Source: Oscillospiraceae bacterium
GTDB taxonomy: Bacteria; Bacillota; Clostridia; Oscillospirales; Ruminococcaceae
Length of the DNA: 61,401 nucleotides
Assembly (NCBI GenBank): GCA_017532085.1
Contig: JAFXJT010000025.1
Location: 1-61,401 of the forward strand
Direction of reading: 5' to 3'
Made by a program: the position numbers and the translations under genes. The first letter of the stretch is position 1. Every line of letters starts with the position of its first letter. Below are positions 1 through 7,513 of this stretch, one piece after another. The notes beneath the pieces are model-generated. The model was given only the letters and a program-made list of their open reading frames with translations, made no database searches and was not told where the DNA came from.

Positions 1-223
1 ACAGCGGCTGCCCAGGCTGAACGATCCTCACGCCTCGGATATCCGACACTTCTGCTATATAATGCGTTGCCTGTTTCAACATACGACGGCGCTGTGACAA
101 ACGATAGATTTGGAATCCTGCAAACAATACTGCCGGAATCCCCAACAGTGCGCCGAAAAAAAGCACACCCATAACAATATAGATTGCCATAATAAACAGA
201 ACAACCAAAACGAACTCGTACAT
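1..223 (-). CDS. Partial small membrane protein (N-terminus only)
   Basis: This gene starts at ATG 223 and runs off the left edge of the window, so only the first 74 codons are visible. A GGTG-containing ribosome site (AAAGGTGAAAAATAAGG) lies directly upstream. The protein opens with a long hydrophobic stretch from about residue 3 to residue 40, enough for one or two membrane helices. A basic segment (SQRRRMLKQ) follows, then a start of a soluble region. It lies 34 bp downstream of uvrB on the same strand, so it is probably the last or a later gene of the radC-uvrB operon. I do not recognise a family and no function can be assigned from the fragment. Confidence 0.6.
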   Translation of the reverse strand, partial: MYEFVLVVLFIMAIYIVMGVLFFGALLGIPAVLFAGFQIYRLSQRRRMLKQATHYIAEVSDIRGVRIVQPGQPL

Positions 224-257
224 CCTTATTTTTCACCTTTCCAAAAACATCGCATCC

Positions 258-2225
258 TCATCCGTTTTCCCGCAGGGCTTTGATCTTGTCACGCAGATAT
301 GCTGCATGCTCGAATTCCAGCAGTTTTGCCGCTTCCTTCATCTGCTCGGTCAGCTTTTTGATCAGCGCTTCTTTTTCCTGACGATTCATCTGACGAGATA
401 CAACCTTTTCTGTTTTTTCCTTGCTGGTGATCTCCAGTACCTCACGAATTTCCTTCACGATCGTTTTGGGGACGATTCCGTGGGCTTCATTATAGGCAAG
501 CTGAATCGATCGACGACGCTCCGTTTCACGGATTGCACGCTCCATACTGCCTGTTACAGCATCCGCATACATGATTACCTCGCCCCCTGCATTACGGGCT
601 GCACGACCGATGGTCTGGATCAAAGAGGTTTCCGATCGCAAAAAGCCTTCCTTATCCGCATCCAGAATCGCTACCAGTGATACCTCCGGCAGATCCAGTC
701 CTTCCCGCAGCAAATTGATGCCCACCAGCACATCGAATTCTCCCAAACGAAGATCCCTGATAATCTCCATGCGTTCAATGGTATCAATATCATGATGCAG
801 ATACCGCACTCGCACCTGCATATTCAGCAGATAGGAGGTCAGATCCTCTGCCATTTTTTTGGTCAGTGTCGTAACCAGAACACGTTCATTGCGCTCTGTG
901 CGCTGATGAATCTGTGAAAGCAGATCTTCGATCTGTCCTTCCACCGGCTTGACGGTTACCCGCGGATCCACCAGTCCCGTAGGACGAATGACCTGCTCTA
1001 CAATGCTGTCGGTTCGCTCCTTTTCTAATGTGCCGGGCGTTGCGCTGACAAACATTGCATCCCGGATCCGTTCCGTAAACTCATTGAAGTTCAGCGGACG
1101 GTTATCAAAGGCACTGGGCAATCGAAAACCATAATCCACCAGCGTTTTCTTACGGGCATAATCTCCCGCAAACATTCCTCTCACCTGCGGAAGTGTGACG
1201 TGAGATACATCCACAATCAGCAGAAAATCATCGGGGAAATGATCCAGCAGCGTCATCGGACGAGCACCCGGCTTCCGCCGTGCCAATACGCGGGAATAGT
1301 TCTCTATACCGCTGCAAAACCCGATTTCACGCAGCATTTCAATATCATAATTGGTACGCTGCGCAATCCGCTGTGCTTCGATCAGCTTATTCTCCGATTC
1401 AAAAAATGCCACTCGTTCCGCAAGCTCTTGCTGCAGCTCGGCAATGGCAGCCTCCATCTTGTCCGATGAAACCACATAATGACTGGCAGGGAAAATAACG
1501 GTATGCTGCAAAATCGCTTTGACCTCACCGGTCACAATTTCGATCTCGGCAATCCGATCAATCTCATCCCCAAAGAATTCCACACGCAGCGCAATTTCCG
1601 TAGACTGCACCGGACAGATATCTACCACATCGCCATGCACACGGAAGGTGCCGCGATCCAATGCAATATCATTGCGCTGATATTGAATGGCAACCAATGC
1701 CTCCATCAGCTCTTCACGGGATTTTTCCATGCCCGGACGCAGTGAGATGGTCAGATGACGATATTCCTCCGGCGCACCCAGCGAATAAATACATGACACC
1801 GATGAGACAATGATGACATCGGAACGCTCTGCCAATGCCATGGTTGCCGAATGCCGCAGACGATCAATCTCGTTGTTGATTGAGGAATCTTTTTCGATAT
1901 AACTGTCTGTACTGGGAATATATGCCTCTGGCTGATAGTAATCATAATAACTGACGAAATATTCCACTGCATTTTCCGGAAAAAACTCCTTGAACTCGCT
2001 GCAAAGCTGTGCCGCAAGAATCTTGTTGTGCGCAAGCACTAAGGTAGGCTTATTCCGTGCCGCAATTACATTTGCCATGGTGAAGGTCTTGCCGGAACCG
2101 GTTACGCCCAGCAAAACCTGTTCTTTTTTGCCTTGTTCAAATCCCTTTACCAGCGCATCAATCGCTTTGGGCTGATCCCCTGTGGGCTGATAGGGAGCAT
2201 GTAACCGAAAGGGCTGCTGCTTCAA
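258..2225 (-). CDS. uvrB: UvrABC system protein B (excinuclease subunit)
   Basis: UvrB is the damage-verifying helicase subunit of nucleotide excision repair. It is loaded by UvrA and recruits UvrC. The 655-residue product has the Walker A motif GVTGSGKT near the N-terminus, the damage-binding beta-hairpin region ([14 protein letters not shown]), helicase motifs (SATPG, the QTIGRAARN motif VI) and a C-terminal UVR motif for UvrC contact. The length matches the family. I chose a TTG start because GGGAGG lies 7 bases before it and the protein then begins [18 protein letters not shown] as in homologues. An upstream ATG at 2273 would run 28 bases into radC and lacks support. The gene follows radC by 20 bp and is co-transcribed with it. 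Confidence 0.97.
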   Translation of the reverse strand: MKQQPFRLHAPYQPTGDQPKAIDALVKGFEQGKKEQVLLGVTGSGKTFTMANVIAARNKPTLVLAHNKILAAQLCSEFKEFFPENAVEYFVSYYDYYQPEAYIPSTDSYIEKDSSINNEIDRLRHSATMALAERSDVIIVSSVSCIYSLGAPEEYRHLTISLRPGMEKSREELMEALVAIQYQRNDIALDRGTFRVHGDVVDICPVQSTEIALRVEFFGDEIDRIAEIEIVTGEVKAILQHTVIFPASHYVVSSDKMEAAIAELQQELAERVAFFESENKLIEAQRIAQRTNYDIEMLREIGFCSGIENYSRVLARRKPGARPMTLLDHFPDDFLLIVDVSHVTLPQVRGMFAGDYARKKTLVDYGFRLPSAFDNRPLNFNEFTERIRDAMFVSATPGTLEKERTDSIVEQVIRPTGLVDPRVTVKPVEGQIEDLLSQIHQRTERNERVLVTTLTKKMAEDLTSYLLNMQVRVRYLHHDIDTIERMEIIRDLRLGEFDVLVGINLLREGLDLPEVSLVAILDADKEGFLRSETSLIQTIGRAARNAGGEVIMYADAVTGSMERAIRETERRRSIQLAYNEAHGIVPKTIVKEIREVLEITSKEKTEKVVSRQMNRQEKEALIKKLTEQMKEAAKLLEFEHAAYLRDKIKALRENG

Positions 2226-2245
2226 AGGATATTCCTCCCTGCTGC

Positions 2246-2947
2246 TTATGGTTTTCCGCCGCGTTCCATACAAAGAAAAGCTCCGCTTTCCCGCATGGAA
2301 ATCGCACCGTTTCTTCCTACTACAACATGATCAATCAAACGGATGGAAAGACTCTGCAAGCCTTGATAAAGATGTCTTGTTGCTGCAATGTCCTCTGCCG
2401 ATGCCACTGCCAGTCCATCCGGATGATTGTGCGCAATCATTACGGTATTGCAGTGTTCCAGAATCGCAAGCTCTGCAACTGCACGCAGCGACAGCGATAC
2501 GGAAGTGGTACTGCCGGTTTGCAGAATCTGACAGCTCTGCACACGCAGCATATCATCCAGACAGGCAAGGCGAATCACTTCCTTGCTCTCATACTGATAC
2601 AGCTTGCGAAAATACTCGCATGCCTTTTCATAGGAATCCAATGTAACGGATGTGGTATGCTCATCCATATCTGCGGCATACAGCGCCGGCAAGAGCTTTA
2701 ACAGTACCGCAGTATTTTCCGTAATCCCCTTGACACTGCACAGCGCTTTGTGATCTGCTGCAATAATACCGCTGATACTGCCGAACCGTTCCAGCAGCCT
2801 ATGGGCAATATCATTGGTATTGATCCTTGGAATCGCATAATACAACAGCATTTCCAACAGCTCATGCTGCCGGAATCCACTGCCGCCGCTTTTCAAAAAG
2901 CGTTCCCGCATTCGCTGCCGATGTCCATCATGCAGATGATCGCCCAT
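2246..2947 (-). CDS. radC: RadC family JAB/MPN-domain protein
   Basis: This 233-residue protein has an N-terminal helix-hairpin-helix-like region (about residues 10-75) and a C-terminal MPN/JAB metalloprotease-like domain. The domain has the metal-binding pattern HNHPDG followed by an aspartate ([11 protein letters not shown]). RadC was named as a DNA repair protein, but the family's biochemical role remains unclear, so function is inferred from name and from its neighbour uvrB. A GGAGG site lies 8 bases before the ATG. A sigma-A promoter precedes it. It is the first gene of a minus-strand operon with uvrB and a membrane protein. Confidence 0.93.
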   Translation of the reverse strand: MGDHLHDGHRQRMRERFLKSGGSGFRQHELLEMLLYYAIPRINTNDIAHRLLERFGSISGIIAADHKALCSVKGITENTAVLLKLLPALYAADMDEHTTSVTLDSYEKACEYFRKLYQYESKEVIRLACLDDMLRVQSCQILQTGSTTSVSLSLRAVAELAILEHCNTVMIAHNHPDGLAVASAEDIAATRHLYQGLQSLSIRLIDHVVVGRNGAISMRESGAFLCMERGGKP

Positions 2948-2979
2948 TTTGCCGCCTCCATTCGTTGATAGTTCCTTTT

Positions 2980-3008
2980 ATTATACACTATTTTATCGGA
3001 ATTGGCAA
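2980..3008 (-). promoter_or_regulatory. Sigma-A-type promoter of the radC-uvrB operon
   Basis: On the minus strand TTGCCA (3008-3003) and a perfect TATAAT (2985-2980) are separated by 17 bases. The start codon of radC is about 33 bases downstream. Confidence 0.8.
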
Positions 3009-3017
3009 GTATGCAGC

Positions 3018-3057
3018 AAAAATGTTGCAGCCTCTGTCCCAAAGAAACAGAGGCTGC
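3018..3057 (-). terminator. Intrinsic terminator downstream of sigG
   Basis: An 11-bp perfect inverted repeat (GCAGCCTCTGT / ACAGAGGCTGC, 3027-3057) begins 9 bases after the sigG stop codon. On the minus strand it is followed by a T-rich tract (AACATTTTT). It separates sigG from the radC operon. Confidence 0.8.
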
Positions 3058-3066
3058 CGATGCCAT

Positions 3067-3840
3067 TCAAAGCTGTGCCTTGATTTTAGAAATAGCGCCT
3101 TTTTCCAAGCGGGATACCTGCGCTTGTGAAATTCCGATTTCCGTTGCCACCTCCACCTGTGTTTTGCCCTGCAGAAACCGTCGATACAAAATATTGCGTT
3201 CCCGTTCGCTCAAGGCAGCAATGGCATCCCGCACTGCCATTTCCCGCATCCAGCCATCCGCCTCGCTGCTGTCACTGATCTGATCCATCAGATAAAGCGT
3301 ATCACCCGAATCGGAATACAGCGGCTCATACAGCGATACCGGATCGGTAATGCTTTCCAGAGCAAGTACAACCTCGGCTTTTTCCGTCTCAACCGCTTCG
3401 GCAATCTGTTCAATGGTTGGCTCCTTGCCAAGCTCAGCAATCAGCTGCTCCTTTGCCTGCATCGCCTTATAGGCAAGATCCCGCATGGAACGGCTCACTT
3501 TGACAGAATGATAATCCCGCAGATATCTTCGCAGCTCACCCGAAATCATCGGAACACAATAGGTGGAAAACCGTACCTCTTTGGTCAGATCAAAATTGTT
3601 GACCGCTTTCATCAATCCGATTACCCCAATCTGAAACAGATCATCCACATCCTCCCCTCTGCCCGTAAACCGCTGGATCACACTGAGTACCAGCCGCAGA
3701 TTGCCTTGAATCAGACGATCTCTTGCGGCTTTGCTGCCGGTTTCCTGGATTTCTCGCAAAAGCGACATTTTCTCTTCCTCTGTCAGCACCTCCAGCTTTG
3801 CGGTATCAATGCCCGAAATCACTACCTTCTGATACGCCAT
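3067..3840 (-). CDS. sigG: RNA polymerase sporulation sigma factor SigG
   Basis: SigG directs late transcription in the forespore after engulfment. The 257-residue product has region 2 (GNLRLVLSVIQRF, then FSTYCVPMISGELRRYLRD), region 3 and a C-terminal region 4 helix-turn-helix (TQVEVATEIGISQAQVSRLEK). The N-terminus (VVISGIDTAKLEVL) matches the short leader typical of SigG rather than SigF or SigB. The ATG at 3840 has AGGAGG 7 bases upstream; an in-frame extension to 3960 is non-conserved. Unlike Bacillus, it is not next to spoIIGA-sigE here: it stands alone, diverging from alr. A candidate forespore promoter precedes it. Its presence with the spoIIIA operon in this window implies a sporulation programme. 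Confidence 0.92.
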   Translation of the reverse strand: MAYQKVVISGIDTAKLEVLTEEEKMSLLREIQETGSKAARDRLIQGNLRLVLSVIQRFTGRGEDVDDLFQIGVIGLMKAVNNFDLTKEVRFSTYCVPMISGELRRYLRDYHSVKVSRSMRDLAYKAMQAKEQLIAELGKEPTIEQIAEAVETEKAEVVLALESITDPVSLYEPLYSDSGDTLYLMDQISDSSEADGWMREMAVRDAIAALSERERNILYRRFLQGKTQVEVATEIGISQAQVSRLEKGAISKIKAQL

Positions 3841-3871
3841 CCCATGCCTCCTGTGTTTGAGTTTCTGGGAA

Positions 3872-3901
3872 TAGTATCGACGAAAGTTTGCCGATTCATG
3901 C
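3872..3901 (-). promoter_or_regulatory. Candidate forespore (SigF/SigG) promoter of sigG
   Basis: On the minus strand GCATGA (3901-3896) lies 16 bases before CGATACTA (3879-3872), which resembles the SigG-type pattern of a TGMATA/GCATA -35 and CATACTA -10. It sits about 30 bases upstream of the sigG start. No sigma-A promoter is obvious in the same gap. This is a pattern match only. Confidence 0.4.
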
Positions 3902-3981
3902 TCTGCAGAAAAAATCTTCTCCGCTTTCCGGACGAATCTGCGGTTTTTGCGGCGAAGCAATGCTGAATCTGCGGGAATCGC

Positions 3982-4010
3982 TTTACAAAATGCAAAAAAT
4001 ATGTTATACT
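3982..4010 (+). promoter_or_regulatory. Sigma-A-type promoter of the alr-ung-met operon
   Basis: TTTACA (3982-3987), a 17-base spacer and TATACT (4005-4010) lie 40 bases before the alr start. No SAM riboswitch or T-box-like leader fits in the short leader even though met genes lie downstream. Confidence 0.7.
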
Positions 4011-4050
4011 AATTTGATAAAACGATATACAGAAAGGATCGTCCGGATCT

Positions 4051-5271
4051 ATGAACGGAATCCGTAAACGCACATGGGCCGAAATCAATCTCGACCATGC
4101 TGCATGGAATTATCAGCAGGTACGCAAACATACCGATCAGAATGCTAAAATATGTTGTGTGATCAAAGCCAACGGCTATGGACATAATGCCATTCGATTT
4201 GCACAGCTCTATAAACAGCTCGGTGCGGATTGGCTGGCTGTTTCCAATCTGGAAGAAGCCTTGCAGCTGCGTCAGAACGGAATTACGCTGCCTGTCCTGA
4301 TCTTAGGCTATACTCCACCCGAATGTGCTGCCATACTGGCGGAACATCGCATTTCCCAATGCGTCTATTCCCGCACCTATGGCGAAACCCTGTCGCAGGC
4401 TGCAATGGCATCGGGTGTTCGCTTGATGATTCATCTGAAAATTGATACCGGTATGGGACGCATCGGATTCCAGCATCACAGCGGGCATTCCGAATGGAAG
4501 GATGCTTTTGCTGTCTGCCGTTTCCCTTGTCTGATTCCGGAAGGTATCTTCACCCATTTTGCCTCTGCTGACGAAGGCTGTGACGGCGAAGCCTTTACTG
4601 CACGCCAGTTTGCCGATTTCATGGATGCAATCGCACTGCTGGAAGCCAAAGGGATTCGATTTTCCTTGCGGCATTGTGCAAACAGTGCTGCCATTTTTGA
4701 ACATCCCGAATATCATCTGGATATGGTACGGGCAGGTATTGTGCTCTATGGCTTAAAGCCTTCTGCCCAGGTACGGAATCTGCCGGAGTTGAAACCCGTG
4801 ATGGCTCTGAAATCGGTCATCTCCCATATCAAAACCATCGCTCCCGGCGATACGGTCAGCTATGGCCGTACCTATCAGGCCGATTCTCCCAGAGTCGTAG
4901 CCACTGTCCCGATCGGCTATGCCGACGGCTTCTGGCGTGCCAACGCAAAAGGAGATTGCAAACTGCTCATCCGGGATCGTCTTTGCCCGCTGATCGGCAG
5001 AGTCTGCATGGATCAGCTGATGCTGGATATTACCGATGCACCCGGTCTTTGTGTGGGTGATACCGTCACCGTATTCGGTGATGATGCAGGTCTGTGTACT
5101 GCCGATGCGATCGCATTGCAAACCGATACCATCAATTATGAGATCGTTTGCTCTGTGGGAGAACGGGTTCCCCGCTTCTTCCTCCATCATGATATCATGG
5201 TAGGCGTATCCGATAATCTTCTGCAAACCGAATATGCACAAGGAGATGACTATGGTTCACATCGGAAATGA
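4051..5271 (+). CDS. alr: Alanine racemase
   Basis: This PLP-dependent enzyme makes D-alanine for peptidoglycan. The 406-residue product has the PLP lysine in VIKANGYGHN (K39), the second catalytic tyrosine in VSYGRTYQ (Y271), the PIGYADG segment and the CMDQ motif, in the usual order: an N-terminal TIM barrel then a beta domain. It is about 20-30 residues longer than typical at the C-terminus. The ribosome site AAAGGA is 12 bases from the ATG, which is long, but the protein starts at the conserved RTWAEINLDHAAWNY. The end overlaps ung by 20 bases, indicating translational coupling. Confidence 0.95.
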   Translation: MNGIRKRTWAEINLDHAAWNYQQVRKHTDQNAKICCVIKANGYGHNAIRFAQLYKQLGADWLAVSNLEEALQLRQNGITLPVLILGYTPPECAAILAEHRISQCVYSRTYGETLSQAAMASGVRLMIHLKIDTGMGRIGFQHHSGHSEWKDAFAVCRFPCLIPEGIFTHFASADEGCDGEAFTARQFADFMDAIALLEAKGIRFSLRHCANSAAIFEHPEYHLDMVRAGIVLYGLKPSAQVRNLPELKPVMALKSVISHIKTIAPGDTVSYGRTYQADSPRVVATVPIGYADGFWRANAKGDCKLLIRDRLCPLIGRVCMDQLMLDITDAPGLCVGDTVTVFGDDAGLCTADAIALQTDTINYEIVCSVGERVPRFFLHHDIMVGVSDNLLQTEYAQGDDYGSHRK

Positions 5272-5926
5272 CTGGGATGCTCTGCTTGCACCGGAATTTC
5301 AAGCCGAATCCTATCAAAAGCTGCGGCAGTTCCTCATTGCGGAATATCGCACCAAACAAATCTATCCGGATATGTATGATATCTTCAATGCCTTGAAATA
5401 TACACCCTATCACGCTGTGAAAGCGGTGATCATCGGACAGGATCCTTATCATAATCCCGGTCAGGCACATGGTCTGAGCTTTTCGGTCCGCCGCGGAATT
5501 GCTCCGCCGCCTTCTCTGGTCAATATCTTCAAAGAACTGAAGGATGATCTGGGCATTGATAATCTGCAAAAGCACGGCGAGCTGACTGCTTGGGCTCAGC
5601 AGGGCGTTTTGCTGCTCAATGCTGCTTTGACCGTGCGGGCAGGACAAGCCAACAGTCACCACGGTATGGGTTGGGAACAGCTCACCGATGCCATCATCCG
5701 TAAGCTCAATGACCGCCAACAGCCTATTGTCTTTTTGCTTTGGGGCTCCAATGCCAAAGCAAAATCCATATTGATTACCAATCCCAGACATCTGATTCTC
5801 AGCTGTGCGCATCCCAGTCCGCTTTCAGCTTATCATGGATTCTTCGGATGCAGGCATTTTTCCAAAACCAATGCATTTTTGACCCAAAACGGAATCTCTC
5901 CCATTGATTGGCATATTGCACCCTGA
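5252..5926 (+). CDS. ung: Uracil-DNA glycosylase, family 1
   Basis: Ung removes uracil from DNA and starts base excision repair. The 224-residue protein has the catalytic water-activating motif GQDPYH (D64) and the HPSPLSAYHGF motif (H187), plus the LLNAALTVR strand. The length is standard. I chose ATG 5252 because AAGGAG at 5240-5245 is 6 bases upstream. In-frame ATGs at 5234 and 5246 lie before or immediately against that site. The start lies inside the end of alr. Confidence 0.96.
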   Translation: MVHIGNDWDALLAPEFQAESYQKLRQFLIAEYRTKQIYPDMYDIFNALKYTPYHAVKAVIIGQDPYHNPGQAHGLSFSVRRGIAPPPSLVNIFKELKDDLGIDNLQKHGELTAWAQQGVLLLNAALTVRAGQANSHHGMGWEQLTDAIIRKLNDRQQPIVFLLWGSNAKAKSILITNPRHLILSCAHPSPLSAYHGFFGCRHFSKTNAFLTQNGISPIDWHIAP

Positions 5927-5960
5927 ATCTTATGCTCCATTACCGAAAGGATGAACTATT

Positions 5961-6821
5961 GTGAAAGCTATCGAATTGTTTCAAAAACGCTGTGTGTTTT
6001 CCTTTGAAGTCTTTCCGCCCAAGCCTACCACTCCCATTGAGCAGATTTACCATACCATCGGAGAACTGAAATCCCTTTCCCCCGATTTCATCAGCGTGAC
6101 CTATGGTGCTGGCGGTTCTACACCCGGCAGCTCTACTACCGATATCTGTGCCAATATCCAGAATCAACACGGTATTCTGTCTATCGCTCACCTGCCCTGC
6201 ATCAACGATACCAAAGAGGGCATTGCCGAAAAGCTGCGGCTGTTCAAAGAAAACGGTATCGAAAATATCCTGGCTCTGCGCGGCGATCGCAATCCCAATA
6301 TCGAACCCACCAACGCTTTTGCCCATGCCAGCGATCTGGTGGCTTTCATTCGTGAGCAAGGCGATTTCGATATCTGCGGTGCGTGCTATCCCGAAGGACA
6401 TCCCGAAGCACAGGATCTCGTGACCGATATCCGCAATCTCAAGCTGAAGGTGGATGCCGGTGTTTCGCATCTGATTACACAATTGTTCCTGCGCAACAAA
6501 TCCTTCTATCAATTCCGTGAAAAGCTTGCCATTGCAGGTGTGAATGTCCCCATCGAAGCCGGTATTATGCCGGTTACCAACAAGAATTCCATTGAACGAA
6601 TGGTGTCGCTCTGCGGTGCAAGTATTCCTTCTCGTTTATCCCGTTTGCTGGCTCGTTATTCCGATGATCCGCAGTCTCTGAAGGCTGCCGGTCTGGAATA
6701 CGCCATTGAACAGATTCTGGATCTGATTGCCAACGGTGTGGATGGCATCCATCTGTATACCATGAACAATGCCGATGTAGCAAAATATATTATGGATGCC
6801 ATTCTGGATGAACTGCCCTGA
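5961..6821 (+). CDS. metF: 5,10-methylenetetrahydrofolate reductase
   Basis: MetF reduces methylene-THF to methyl-THF, the methyl donor for MetH. The 286-residue TIM-barrel flavoprotein shows the family segments FSFEVFPPK, the FISVTYGAGG motif with GSST, the HLPC segment, LALRGD and the CYPEGHPEA segment. It starts at GTG, since no in-frame ATG precedes the conserved N-terminus; an AAAGG site is 11 bases upstream. Its TGA stop overlaps the next gene's ATG (TGATG). With the two following genes it forms a methionine-regeneration module. Confidence 0.95.
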   Translation: MKAIELFQKRCVFSFEVFPPKPTTPIEQIYHTIGELKSLSPDFISVTYGAGGSTPGSSTTDICANIQNQHGILSIAHLPCINDTKEGIAEKLRLFKENGIENILALRGDRNPNIEPTNAFAHASDLVAFIREQGDFDICGACYPEGHPEAQDLVTDIRNLKLKVDAGVSHLITQLFLRNKSFYQFREKLAIAGVNVPIEAGIMPVTNKNSIERMVSLCGASIPSRLSRLLARYSDDPQSLKAAGLEYAIEQILDLIANGVDGIHLYTMNNADVAKYIMDAILDELP

Positions 6822-7495
6822 TGTGTCAACAGAACGCTATGGTGACTGAAATCGCCCGTATGCTGGGATGTATGCATCCCGATGCTGCGCTGCAGGACAG
6901 AATCCAAACCGCTTTGGAGCAAGTGCAACAGGCTGCTCAACCACGTGCAGTCTGGCGGTATTTTCCCTTGGAACAACAGAACACTCCAAGTGTTGCCGGA
7001 ATCCATCTGATCGGATCCGATATTGCACGCCATCTCCTTGGCTGTCATGCTGTGGTGCTGATGGCAGCAACGCTTTCCGCATCCGCAGACAGCTATCTGC
7101 GCTGCGCTGCTTCGGAAGATTTAAGCTTCGGTCTCATTGCCGATGCCGCTGCCGGTGTCTTGGTGGAACAGCTTTGTCATGATACCGAAGCTGCCATCCG
7201 TGCACAAATCAAGTCTCCCTTTCTGACCGAACGCTTCAGTCCGGGCTATGGCGATCTGCCCATCACGCTGCAAGCCGATCTGCTGCGCTTACTGGATGCG
7301 CAGCGTACCATCGGTCTGACCGCCACGCCCCAATCCACATTACTCCCCATGAAATCGGTTACCGCAATCCTCGGCTGCTCCGAGCATCCCGTACAGGATG
7401 CCAGACGCTTCGGTTGCGGCAGCAGCTGCGCGCTTTGTCCCCATAAGCCATACTGTATGCAGCGGCGAACAGATGAATCTTCACTCGAACCTTAA
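6821..7495 (+). CDS. Stand-alone methionine synthase reactivation (AdoMet-binding) domain protein
   Basis: This 224-residue protein resembles the C-terminal activation domain of cobalamin-dependent methionine synthase, which binds AdoMet and flavodoxin-derived electrons to re-methylate oxidised cob(II)alamin. The recognisable segments are ERFSPGYGDLPITLQ, the TPQSTLLPMKSVTAILGCS segment and a cysteine-rich tail (GCGSSCALCPHKPYC) in place of the folded C-terminal end of E. coli MetH. It lies between metF and a metH that lacks this domain, so the two proteins presumably work as a split enzyme. The start overlaps the metF stop. A cysteine cluster of C-x2-C-x4-C type near the end may bind metal. 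Confidence 0.85.
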   Translation: MCQQNAMVTEIARMLGCMHPDAALQDRIQTALEQVQQAAQPRAVWRYFPLEQQNTPSVAGIHLIGSDIARHLLGCHAVVLMAATLSASADSYLRCAASEDLSFGLIADAAAGVLVEQLCHDTEAAIRAQIKSPFLTERFSPGYGDLPITLQADLLRLLDAQRTIGLTATPQSTLLPMKSVTAILGCSEHPVQDARRFGCGSSCALCPHKPYCMQRRTDESSLEP

Positions 7496-7513
7496 CCGGA
7501 AAGGAATGCTGAA

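Noticed and set aside
3961-4050. Possible SAM riboswitch or T-box before the alr-met operon
   Set aside because: The leader after the promoter is about 35 bases, too short, and no S-box or T-box motif is visible. The alr gene is first, not a met gene.
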